Below, one piece after another: positions 11,562 through 22,166 of a stretch of 64,000 nt of DNA; the first letter of the stretch is position 1, and each line of letters starts with the position of its first letter. Location: assembly GCF_022965805.1 (NCBI RefSeq), contig NW_027330951.1, positions 496,001-560,000 of the forward strand, read 5' to 3'. The translations under genes and the position numbers were made by a program. The notes beneath the pieces are model-generated. The model did no database searches. It was not told the origin of the DNA and saw nothing but the letters and a program-made list of their open reading frames with translations. Source of the stretch: Primulina eburnea (lineage: Eukaryota; Streptophyta; Magnoliopsida; Lamiales; Gesneriaceae).

Positions 11562-13202
11562 GATACACATGCAATTGTTTTATCAGCATTCAGAAATCGA
11601 GAAATGAGGGAAAAAGCTTCGTTCTTATTTTCTTAAATTGATTTGCGAGCAAACCGTCTATCTGAATTGAAATCCGACTTCGGTACTGTGTTCCTAACAA
11701 CGCAGGCTACGCAAGGACGTAAGTTTTATTACGTTTAGACAAGATTTGATTTTATGATGTTGTCAGAATTGAATATGATTCAGATATAGCGTTTCTGCTA
11801 CCGTAGATATTGTAGAATCGAAGTCATATTTAGAAACAGATTGTTTATGGAATTGTTATGAATTTTAGAATTGATTTGATTGAGATTGCTATCAGAATTA
11901 TGCTGTTATTCATGTTACAGGGTATAGATACTGAAGTTATAGATTGTACTGAGATTTATTAGGAATTCTGGTAGTGTAATTGTGATGTTAAGACTGACGG
12001 GGTTACAAGACTGTAGTGTTATGCCGTCTAAACATCAGTTGGTACAGATAGATCAGATTCAGTATTGGTTTCTGTTATCTCGTGATATTGTTGAGGTGAT
12101 CAGATTTTGTACTGAATTGGGTATTGATCAGAACAGATTGTGTTTTGAGCTGCACATTGATACAGTGTATTTATTCTTGTCATTTCAGAGTGAAGATGGA
12201 CAGACTGGACTTCGAGACTTCGTCTTCCTCAGACGGGGAAGATAAAGGTATAATTCATGTGATATTTGGGAAGAACAACTCAATTGAGATCACGTTGAGT
12301 TGCCCACTAAATCATACACTATACTCTTGTTATGTTTTTATATGATTATGCTATGATTATAGATTGTTATTCATGCATTAAGATAGGACAGTCTGGAGAT
12401 CAGGCAGACTTCTAGAAGTTCGGTGATATCACTGCTTAGGGGAAGATCACCCCCCCTATTGTAGATGTGGATACAGATCAGACCGAAGTCTAGGAATAAG
12501 ACGTACAGCACCTCGATTGGTAGGGTAGGTAACAGCCAGTGACGTCTTATTCACCCCGGGATCCCTAGAGTTTTAGTCGAGTCAAGTCTAGACATGATTT
12601 GATTAGGAATGCATGATTATATGGATGTGGCTTCCTAGATCATGGGACCCATCGTTATTGCTTTCAGTTATGATAGCATGTTTTTATGATTTAGAATGTT
12701 TATATGCATGTTTATTTGATTTGAAGTGCATGCATATTTTGATTAGATTTCATAGATTATGAAATCTATTATTTTGATTTTATTCATAACAGTATGCTTC
12801 ATGATTTATTTTGTATATATGCATGTTTACCATGTGTTATACTGTGATTTATTCTCACCGGAGTTATCCGGCTGTTGTCTTGTTTTGTATGTGTGCATGA
12901 CAACAGGTGGGGCTGGATCATGGTCGAGATGAAGATGAGAGAAGACGAGTTTAGCGTGGTGATTCCGGACTTACAGTAGACTTGGTTTTATTACTTGACT
13001 TTAGTAGTTGAACCTTAGACTAGATTATTGTAATTTTAATACTGAAATGTATTTTATACAGATATGTATATTATTAGATGCCATTACCTTCCGCGTTTAT
13101 ATTTTAAAAAGAAAAATTTTTAGACCCTGTTTTATCTTAATTGACAATTAAATCCCAAAGATGATTAATAAGACAGATCAGCGTCCGGGTCCCCACAACA
13201 GG

Positions 13203-13214
13203 TGGTATCAGAGC
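13203..13214 (+). promoter_or_regulatory. B1 primer-binding site
   Basis: TGGTATCAGAGC five bases after the LTR end, complementary to initiator methionine tRNA, as in G1 and B2. Confidence 0.92.
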
Positions 13215-13661
13215 TGATAGTTCCTTTAGCGATAGATCTTTTAGAGCGATAGATCCTTTAGAGTAAGATAGTCAGAACTGATAGATCTTTTAGACTAACT
13301 TAGATTAAGATAGAAGAGAATGAGCGGGGTAGATTGAATTTTCTTTCCTTGCATGTCTGTGCTAGCATGAGATTGATTTTCATGTTGATTGACATTGTGA
13401 TGCTAGCATGAGACTATATGTTACTGCTTTAAGATACATGCTACCTGACTATTTGATTTAAATTGGTATTATGTATCCTTAAATATAAATCAGATCGGAT
13501 TCATGATCAGCAGTAAGATGATCATGATCAGAAAAGATTGGCACATATTGGTATTATTGGGTTACTAATGTTTGTGGTAATCAGATGTACTTCCCAGAAG
13601 GATTTTGGAAACAGGCAGTACTTCGTATGATCAGCCATATTTACCAGAACCGCAGATAGAT

Positions 13662-14537
13662 ATGTCAGCGACTCCGATGGAAACCAAGTTGGCAGAATTT
13701 CAGTTATTACAGCCACCGATTCTGAGTGGTATTGAGACATCTGAAGAATGTCAGAACTGGTTTGATGATATAGAGATACTGTTAGGGTTACTTGATTGTA
13801 CAGATCATCAGAGGGTTAAATTGGTAAGTTATCAGTTACGGGAGGCTGCCAGGAATTGGTGGATTACGATCAAAAGTATATTAGAACTACGGGGTACGGT
13901 GATCACGTGGGAAGTCTTTACAACTGAATTCTATCAACGATTTTTCTCAGTGTCTTATAGGGAGGACAAAAGAGCGGAATTTGAGAATTTGAGACAAGGT
14001 CAAATGAATGTTGAAGACTATGTTGCCAAATTCTCTACGCTAATGCATTTTGCTCCTCAGTTTGCTGGGAATGAAGAAGCTGTAGTGAATCAGTTCGTCA
14101 GAGGATTGAATTCAGAGATAGTAGCATGGATGAATGTACAGCAACCTTATTATTTTACTGATGTCTTAAGTAAAGCGAAGAGAGCGGAGGCCAGTCTGAC
14201 TAGACAATTAGGAAGATTGTGTATGCAGCAATCTCAGACACAACAATCCCCTCACCGATTTGATCATGGCAGTACAAGTGGAAAGGAAGAGTTACTGAAA
14301 GCTCGGAAGCAACAGTTCAAGAGATTTGGAAGTGGTTCCTCTAGCCCTAGTGGATCCAGTTCGCATTATACGAGAGTGTATTGCAGGAATTGTGGAGGGA
14401 GACACTCCACAGAGCAATGCCAAGGAGTGCTTGGTAGATGCAACATTTGTAGACAGCATGGGCATTTTGCTAGAGTGTGTCCTCAGAAGGGTTCCCAAAG
14501 ATTCCAGGGAGCAGGACCATTGGGTGGCAATGCATGA
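13662..14537 (+). CDS. B1 Gag (retrotransposon capsid-nucleocapsid protein)
   Basis: An open gag frame. The first in-frame ATG is 13662 (MSATPMETK); the frame is open back to about 13587. The place matching the G1 start (MPPRR) reads ATG followed by two extra bases, so the ancestral start is out of frame. Seen in order: the gag body (ECQNWFDDIEILLGLLDC, NWWITIKSI, a QLREAARNWW helix region), the capsid motif FVRGLNSEIV, a Ser-rich linker, then two zinc knuckles (CRNCGGRHSTEQC and CNICRQHGHFARVC) near the C-terminus. Gag packages retrotransposon RNA into cytoplasmic particles. No protease or polymerase frame follows, so mobility would need enzymes supplied by a relative such as G-type elements (inference). 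About 291 aa. Confidence 0.88.
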   Translation: MSATPMETKLAEFQLLQPPILSGIETSEECQNWFDDIEILLGLLDCTDHQRVKLVSYQLREAARNWWITIKSILELRGTVITWEVFTTEFYQRFFSVSYREDKRAEFENLRQGQMNVEDYVAKFSTLMHFAPQFAGNEEAVVNQFVRGLNSEIVAWMNVQQPYYFTDVLSKAKRAEASLTRQLGRLCMQQSQTQQSPHRFDHGSTSGKEELLKARKQQFKRFGSGSSSPSGSSSHYTRVYCRNCGGRHSTEQCQGVLGRCNICRQHGHFARVCPQKGSQRFQGAGPLGGNA

Positions 14538-16803
14538 AAAACAGACCCAGTAGTTACAACAGGTACCCTTCGTTATGATTATATTGCATACGAATTGATA
14601 TATACTAAGGCATTCTTTATGAGTATCTGTGAATGAGTAGTATGGAGATATGCTGTATCTGTTGGGTCTGGGTATACGGTAGTATTGATTCCTTGACTGT
14701 TGAGGAATATGTTGATATCAGAAATTTCTGTGACATATTATATACTACAGGTAGTAAGGATGAGACTGGATTAGATTATGATGTACTTGTTTATCTGATT
14801 TTGATAGCATGATTGATATTTATATGCTGAACAAGTACTGAAATATCGTAGCATGTGTTCCAGAAATAGTAAGATTAAGACTAGATCTAGTTGATAAATG
14901 ATGATTTTAGATCCAGAAGTCCTTAGAAAATTTTAGGGTTTAGGACTCGATTATTACAGAAAGGAACAGATGTCATCCTTATGTATTCAGTAGATCCACT
15001 GAAATCGAGCCTAAAATTTGATAGTAATATAATAGTTAACTGGTGTTTTCTTAGATAAGATGTCAGATGGGTTCTCTATCAGAAAGAATTGAAAGAATTG
15101 ACAGATTAAAGTATGGGCTAAGGAATCCAGTTGATTGTGTATTTCTCTTGAAGACATTTTAGTTCTGTTTCTAGATTGACAGATTATGTGTTCAGGGATA
15201 TATCCACAGCATCTGATTTTTTATATTGAATATTTGAAGACTGGGTTAAATATTCCGAGAACTGTGATTATTGTATACAGCAATGGGTCAGGTATGAATC
15301 CGAATACAGTTATTGATACAGGTTTATATTCAGACTAAGTGGTACCAGGAATGTCAGAATTAGCAGAATGTCAGATATGTCAGAACTTTCTTATCTGATT
15401 TGGACAGATTATCTTATTCTGATTATCTTTTTCTTGCATTGCTTTACATCTGCTGAGCATTGTTATGATTCTAAATCAGTATTTGAGACATCTTATATTG
15501 TTTGGGAGTATATTCTAATTGCAGATAAGATAAAGCAGTTAATCTGCGCAGTATGAAGATTGGTCAGCCAGCCAGAATCTATTATGTTATGAGTTTCTTA
15601 AACTCACTAGATCAGCATAGGATATTTCTACTCTGAGTTTGATTTGATGTTATTGTAATTATTATTCAGTGTATGATACTATGCAGTTCCAATTGTATCA
15701 GAGTTGTGTGTGGGAAATACAGTAGTCCCGAACGGTGATCAGAATTTTCAGACCTGTATTTTGTTGATCAGATCAATATAACATCTGTATGATTTTGCGT
15801 TTTCTATGCGTTTGGTTATTGTGTGATATCAGAATGTTTCAGAATTGTTTCCAGCTTTTGATATGGATAGTCAGAGCCGAATGCAAGGTAGGTATTTTTC
15901 ATTCTTTTATATTAGTAACTAGTTGTTTATACCGGATAGTTCGAATCTGAAGTCTCAAGTAGTGTCAGAAATGCACCGTAGGGGATTCAGTTTTCATTCA
16001 GATGGTTCAGAATGTATGATATTCGAACAGATAATGTTGGTATAGACAGATGAGATCAGTTGGGACAACAATTTATGTTGTAAGGTTGGTAGAAATGGTA
16101 CTGATATTTCTGAATAGCTAATAAAAGAAGTCAGAAAGCTAGGAATTAGAAGATTATTACCGACTTAGTATATTCCTGAATAGAAATGGGAGTACATTTC
16201 TATTACTTTTGTGATAAAAATTCCGCTATTTTCTTCAGATAGAGATATGAGATGATTGTGATTGATAGATTGTTCAATCCATATCTAGTAGTTTGTATAA
16301 GATAATGTACAAACAGAACTATATGACAGAGATCACTGTCAAAGAAATAATTAGATTGATGTGATTGTGATGAAGTTTGCACTTGTGATAAATTATCTCA
16401 TATCATAAGCTTTTGCTCTCAGACTTGTTACAGATTGACAGGTAGTCAGCGTGTAGTAGTCAGATATTGGAAGATATTGATAGAACTCTAGTGCTGGATG
16501 TTAGCACTAGTTATCAAGATAGTGCAGAAGGAATAGAGGTAGGAAACCAATGTCGGATGAGGACGATTGGTTTGTGTGGAGCCGAAGATGAAATATGTCC
16601 TTAATTGGAATAAACAGATGGAATAGCAACTACAGGTGGTATTGCTTTGTTATGGATTGCAATTGGCGTATACGGGTGTTGTATAGCCAGTAATATGGGA
16701 TTGATTCGGCTAGTGAAATGAGTTTGGATGTTAAACTCTGTTATACAGTTCTTCTGATAGATTTAGCTTGATGATTGGTGAGTTCGAGGACGAACTCAGA
16801 TCT
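14538..16803 (+). pseudogene. B1 decayed pol remnant
   Basis: About 2.27 kb between gag and the polypurine tract, half the size of a normal pol. Only shreds are readable. Near 14800-14890 pieces of the protease end can be seen (SDFDSMIDIYMLNKY, then VACVPEIVRLRLDLVDK), crowded with stops. No RT, RNase H or integrase box is recognisable. B2 (30105-32812) has the same sequence in the same decayed state, including the block ATTGATTCCTTG to TTGATATCAGA. The decay therefore predates the amplification of this form. Confidence 0.8.
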
Positions 16804-16817
16804 AAGAGGGGGAGAAA
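16804..16817 (+). promoter_or_regulatory. B1 polypurine tract
   Basis: AAGAGGGGGAGAAA directly before the 3' LTR, the plus-strand DNA primer. It is preceded by GAGTTCGAGGACGAACTC (EFEDEL in the pol frame), which typically ends chromovirus pol. Confidence 0.9.
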
Positions 16818-19039
16818 TGTAATGCCCGAGAATTTAATTATAGTAATCTGAGATTAATCTGGAATGATTTATTCAATAATCGAGATGATTGTAGACGGAA
16901 CGAATCGGACCGGGAGAGTCACGAAAAGAATTAAAATTATGTGTGCAAGAAGGGTCCCGCGCACATGCGCGGAGATGGCAGAAGTAGCAGCGCATATGCG
17001 CGAAGAAGATGGCGCACATGCGCGGAGCTGGCCGAGGCTTGCGCGCACATGCGCGACGATATGCACGCACCTGCGCGAGCCGTCCGAAGAGTTGGCGCAC
17101 ATGCGCGAAGCGAGCACGCGCACCTGCGCGTATGGTCCAGTAGGTTGGGCGCATATGCGTGGAGGTGTGTCGCGCATATGCGCTAGCCAACGGGTGCCGA
17201 GCAGAAAGTCTCGCGCACATGCGCGATGGGGGTGCGCGCACATGCGCGAGGAGGGGCGCACATGCGCGATGAGATAACGCACATATGCGCGCGAGGACCA
17301 GTAGCGATTGCGTCGAGGCCGAGAGTCTCGCGCATATGCGCGAGTTGTTTTGTGGCAAAATTCGGAAATGACACGTATGATTTGCATGCAATATATATAT
17401 ATAGATACACATGAAATTGTTTTATCATCATTCAGAAATCGAGAAATGAGGGAAAAAGCTTCGTTCTTATTTTCTTAAATTTATTTGCGAGCAAATCGTC
17501 TATCTGAATTGAAATCCGACTTCGGTACAGTGTTCCTATCAACGCAGGCTACGCAAGGACGTAAGTTTTATTACGTTTAGACAAGATTTGATTTTATGAT
17601 GTTGTCAGAATTGAATATGATTCAGATATAGCGTTTCTGCTACCGTAGATATTGTAGAATCGAAGTCAGATTTAGAAACAGATTGTTTATGGAATTGTTA
17701 TGAATTTTAGAATTGATTTGATTGAGATTGCTATCAGAATTATGCTGTTATTCATGTTACAGGGTATAGATACTGAAGTTATAGATTGTACTGAGATTTA
17801 TTAGGAATTCTGGTAGTGTAATTGTGATGTTAAGACTGACGGGGTTACAAGACTATAGTGTTATGCCGTCTAAACATCAGTTGGTACAGATTGATCAGAT
17901 TCAGTATTGGTTTCTGTTATCTCGTGATATTGTTGATGTGATCAGATTTTGTACTGAATTGGGTATTGATCAGAACAGATTGTGTTTTGAGCTGCACATT
18001 GATACAGTGTATTTATTCTTGTCATTTCAGAGTGAAGATGGACAGACTGGACTTCGAGACTTCGTCTTCCTCAGACGGGGAAGATAAAGGTATAATTCAT
18101 GTGATATTTGGGAAGAACAACTCAATTGAGATCACGTTGAGTTGCCCACTAAATCACATACTATACTCTTGTTATGTTTTTATATGATTATGCTATGATT
18201 ATAGATTGTTATTCATGCATTAAGATAGGACAGTCTGGAGATCAGGCAGACTTCTAGAAGTTCGGTGATATCACTGCTTAGGGGAAGATCACCTCCCCTA
18301 TTGTAGATGTGGATACAGATCAGACCGAAGTCTAGGAATAAGACGTACAACACCTCGATTGGTAGGGTAGGTGACAGCCAGTGACGTCTTATTCACCCCG
18401 GGATCCCTAGAGTTTTAGTCGAGTCAAGTCTAGACATGATTTGATTAGGACTGCATGATTATATGGATGTGGCTTCCTAGATCATGGGACCCATCGTTAT
18501 TGCTTTCAGTTATGATAGCATGTTTTTATGATTTAGAATGTTTATATGCATGTTTATTTGATTTGAAGTGCATGCATATTTTGATTAGATTTCATAGATT
18601 ATGAAATCTATTATTTTGATTTTATTCATAACAGTATGCTTCATGATTTATTTTGTATATATGCATGTTTACCATGTGTTATACTGTGATTTATTCTCAC
18701 CGGAGTTATCCGGCTGTTGTCTTGTTTTGTATGTGTGCATGACAACAGGTGGGGCTGGATCAGGGTCGAGATGAAGATGAGAGAAGACGAGTTTAGCGTG
18801 GTGATTTCGGACTTACAGTAGACTTGGTTTTATTACTTGACTTTAGTAGTTGAACCTTAGACTAGATTATTGTAATTTTAATACTGAAATGTATTTTATA
18901 CAGATATGTATATTATTAGATGCCATTACCTTCCGCGTTTATATTTTAAAAAGAAAAATTTTTAGACCGTGTTTTATCTTAATTGACAATTAAATCCCAA
19001 AGATGATTAATAAGACAGATCAGCGTCCGGGTCCCCACA
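16818..19039 (+). mobile_element. B1 element 3' LTR
   Basis: The 2222-bp partner of 10951-13197, with the same ends (TGTAATGCCC and GTCCCCACA), followed by the target duplication ACACA (19040-19044). It differs from the 5' LTR mainly by lacking one 25-bp array unit. Its small open frames (17824-18187) are duplicated in the 5' LTR and are not genes. Confidence 0.95.
16959..17341. repeat. Palindromic dodecamer array, B1 3' LTR
   Basis: About 14 copies of GCGCAYATGCGC and near variants, one fewer than in the 5' LTR. The last copy ends 50 bp before a TATA run at about 17392, again preceded by CATGCA. Confidence 0.95.
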
Positions 19040-19044
19040 ACACA

Positions 19045-20050
19045 TTGACTTATACCTTTCATTTGTAGTCTCGGTCTGAAGCATTGATCGTTCTAACTCA
19101 AGATTGTCTCTGTAAATCTGAAACAACATATTGAGAATTATAATATCAATATTCCATTCTCAATTCAACACTGAATCTGATTAATCTGGATTTAATTCAA
19201 CTCACGGCATAATGGCACAATCTCAGTATCCCCGTCAATACCAAATCAACAGACATCAATTACAAATCATAACTCATATATGATACAATCCATATTTAAT
19301 CAATAATCCAAATATGTCCGGTATTAATCAATATACTCTGAAAATTCATAATAATCTCATAATCAACCTGCTTCTTAATCTGACTTCAATTCTATGATGT
19401 CTAACATGACAAGAACATCATATATGAATCCTATTCAATTCTGATAATACCATAATTTCAAAACGTAACAATACTTACGTCCTGTTGTAGCCTGCGTCGA
19501 TAGGAACTCAGTACTGAAGTCGGATTTAAAATCAAACGGAAGGATTTGTCGCAAATAAAAAATATAATATCAAGAAACCTTATTCCCCCGGAAGCTGCTT
19601 CGTTCCTCTCTCTTCCTTCCTCTGAAGAATGAACGAACATATAAGTATATATATATTCATGCATGAAAGGGGCAAGTGGCTTTGTCTTTGCAAAACACGT
19701 CTCGCGCATATGTGCGACATCACTCGGCGCATATGCGCGAGACTATATGTCTCGACGCGTCCTTTGCACAGCACGTCGCGCATATGCGCGCCTTCATTCA
19801 GCGCATATGCACGAGGCTCTTGATCATTTTACCCAACTCTCGGGTACCCTCGCGCATATGCGCGAGGTTCTGTGGACATTTCGCGCATATGCGCCCGGCT
19901 GGGTCGCGCATATGCGCGAGAGCTCATCCTCGCACATAAATCTTTTCATGCTGAATTCAAACCGTGTCCCGATTAATCTTCTCATAATCATCTCAATTAA
20001 TTAAAAAATCATTTCGGATTAATAACGTGGCAAATTCCGGGCATTAAACA
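19045..20050 (-). mobile_element. G1 5' LTR, upstream (U3) part
   Basis: The rest of the G1 LTR beyond B1. On the minus strand it starts TGTTTAATGCCCGG at 20050. Its middle resembles G2 LTR 56150-56640. From the TATA run (19646-19656) upwards it differs from G2, because here it carries the palindrome array at 19704-19917. The G1 3' LTR lies outside the window. Confidence 0.88.
19704..19917. repeat. Palindromic dodecamer array, G1 LTR
   Basis: Seven copies of GCGCATATGCGC or close variants, all with the central TAT form. In the minus reading of G1 the array lies upstream of a TATA run and ends 47 bp before it. The RY motif CATGCATG lies between them, next to the TATA. Confidence 0.93.
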
Positions 20051-21185
20051 TGATTTATTTAAATGCATTGTTTTAAATTATTTAGGTTTATGTGATGCAC
20101 GTTAAAATTGTGTTTCGAGTTTCTTGTTTCTGGCGATTATTCGAGGTAGGAGCGAGGAATAAAGACCGGTGACGATTTTGACAATTTTAAAACATGGTAT
20201 TTTGTTTCAAGTTGAGGATGGGGCATTTTAGATAATTTATTTAGTTTAGCATTTTAAAGCTAAATTATTAATTGAGTGATTTTAGAATTTTAAAACTTTT
20301 AAAGTTTAGCAAGTTTGCATTTTATTTTAAATTTAGAGATTTTTATTATAATTACGGGAGAGTTAATATTTTATATTAGTTACTAATCACTAATTAAGAA
20401 ATATTCTAATCCCCTAATTTAGCTAAACACACACACACACACTGAGAATACACACACACGTTTTATCACACACACACACACACTCTATTTTCAGATTCTT
20501 AATATTTTTGAGAGGAGAAAATATTAGGCTTCTTAGCCTAGAGAGCAGCCGCCCCTTCCCTCCATAATTTCCAGCAAGTTTTCGTCGTTTTTGTTGCAAG
20601 AAATTCTCCCCACGATTGTCTTGGATCAACCTCGCACCTTTCATCATTTCGGTATCGCCGTATCGTAAGTTTTCACATCGAAGGCACGTATATTCTTTCG
20701 TTTATGCATCGATCTCGTCATATTATGCGTTGTGTTATTTATTAAGCGTAAAATACATGGGTGATGTGTAAGTTTGAGCAGAAATGGTTTAGATTGCATT
20801 TTGAACGTTTTTGGTATCTCAAATCACGTTTTTGCTGTCAATTTCAAAAATACGATTTTTCGGTCATGATTATGAGAAAACGTTAAACATATGAAACGTA
20901 TAACATTTCGAATCCTTCGATTTGAAAAATATTTCGTGTTTGGATAAAAATTGAGTGAGTTATGGTGTTTTTAATGTGACTGCTCAAATTGTTTTTTCTG
21001 AAAAATATGTTATTGATGCATTCTTGAAGTTTATCTGTTGCAGGCTTCGTTGGGAACCGTCGGGTGATCACTAATGTGTTTAGGTATATGTTTTATGAGT
21101 TTGGGATGAGTTTCGATGCTTTGTTTCGTGTCGATAGTTGTTGGTTGCATTAGAAATCGTAGGAATAAATTGGTGTCTGTTGCGA
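20051..21185 (+). mobile_element. Probable L-type LTR fragment
   Basis: AT-rich sequence with no coding potential. The stretch near 20120-20200 (GAGCGAGGAATAAAGACCGG) and the CT-rich leader near 20520-20660 resemble the first third of L1 and L2, so I read it as an LTR piece of that superfamily. Resemblance is by eye and weak. It directly follows the G1 LTR. Confidence 0.4.
20426..20484. repeat. (CA)n microsatellite cluster
   Basis: Three runs of CA repeats broken by short non-repeat bases. The small frame across it is low-complexity and not a gene. Confidence 0.9.
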
Positions 21186-22010
21186 CTTTGATTGTTGCAC
21201 TCCCAAGAGCAGGTTGTCCACAAGTAGTATAATTCGATGAGTTCGAATATCGTATCCACGAGGATGCTAAGGTAATTACAAGTTCACTACAATGTCTTTT
21301 TATTTATTTTTTTCTTTTAGTTGTTTGAATCTTTAATTGGTAATTTTTAATTGTTCAAATTTTAATTTAAGTAGTTGAGATTAAAGGATCCACTCTTGGT
21401 ATTTTAATAAAGTTAACATTAACGAACATTATTGAAATCTACTTAATAAAATGGTTTCAATATATTAAATAATCATATTTATATTATATTATATATTTTT
21501 ATCTTCTAAGTATATAATATATACCAAAACTTATAAATGTTGTCAAGTATTTATTGTGCTATATATATATTTGTAAACACTAAATCAAGGTTCCCACTTT
21601 AAATGGTTGGTAAAATCAAACTAACATTTAAATGGTACCAAGAAATTAATATTATGATGTATTTATATATAGTAAATCAAGGTTCCCACTTTAAATGGTT
21701 GGTAAAACCAAACAAACATTTAAATAGTTCCAAGAATTTAGTGTAACATATAACAACAATAAATCAAAACTCCCACTTATAAGTAGGGTATAAAAATGCT
21801 TAAAAAAATAAATATAACATAAACAATAAATAATGATTAAATAATATAAAACATAGATTCTTACCTTTTAGTAACCTTATTATCATGCCAAGAGTTTCAC
21901 CTTTTCATCTCAACTTTAGGAAGTTAGCTATTCATTATTCAAAGTATAAAACTTTGAATATGAAATTAACATGCTAATTATAATTAAATGAAGAAATAAA
22001 GAAAAAATTG
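21186..22010. other. Unassigned AT-rich segment with direct repeats
   Basis: No coding potential on either strand. The segment opens with a moderately GC-rich block (CCCAAGAGCAGGTTGTCCAC). It then becomes strongly AT-rich and contains a 64-bp direct repeat (21581-21644 and 21673-21736). It may be the untranslated part of a Tat-type element, but I cannot show that. Confidence 0.4.
21581..21736. repeat. 64-bp direct repeat, 92-bp period
   Basis: Two copies of a unit beginning AAATCAAGGTTCCCACTT, almost identical. A shorter third copy (AAATCAAAACTCCCACTT) begins near 21761. Confidence 0.85.
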
Positions 22011-22140
22011 AAAGGGATCGGTTTTAGGTGCCCGAATGCGCAACGGAAGGTACAAAATTTTCGGTTTTTGCAAGAGAAAAATCGAGCACCTCTATACTAG
22101 TGTGTAGTAGGAGAGAGAGAAAACATTTTTCTTGGTTGGA
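22011..22140 (-). mobile_element. Copia LTR 3' end fragment
   Basis: On the minus strand this ends CTTCCGTTGCGCATTCGG followed by ACCGATCCCTTTCA, matching the last 100 bp of the C1 LTR (ending 61427). Only this end is present. No primer-binding site follows it, so it is a fragment. Confidence 0.6.
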
Positions 22141-22166
22141 CAAAACGTTAAAGTGAGCATGTGCAT

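Larger units (their letters stand above)
10951..13197 (+). mobile_element. B1 element 5' LTR
   Basis: A 2247-bp LTR starting TGTAATGCCCGAG and ending GTCCCCACA. The complete element B1 spans 10951-19039 and is flanked by ACACA (10946-10950 and 19040-19044). Against its partner at 16818-19039 I count roughly 25-30 substitutions by eye plus a 25-bp indel in the palindrome array, so the insertion is fairly recent. U3 holds the palindrome array and a TATA run. The end of the LTR (CACCGGAGTTATCCGGCTG then CCCCACA) is shared with B2, B3, G1 and G2. Confidence 0.95.

Noticed and set aside
11002..11589. Long frames on both strands (up to 195 codons) rich in Ala-His-Met-Arg and Met-Cys-Ala
   Set aside because: They are translations of the palindromic GC-rich array. 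The same peptides recur wherever the array occurs (16864-17431, 26818-27256, 32886-33346, 42956-43386), in all frames and on both strands.
19580..20004. Small plus- and minus-strand frames over the G1 LTR array
   Set aside because: Same array effect as in B1, inside a noncoding LTR.
20423..20647. Frame with repeated Cys-Val residues
   Set aside because: It is the translation of the CA microsatellite.
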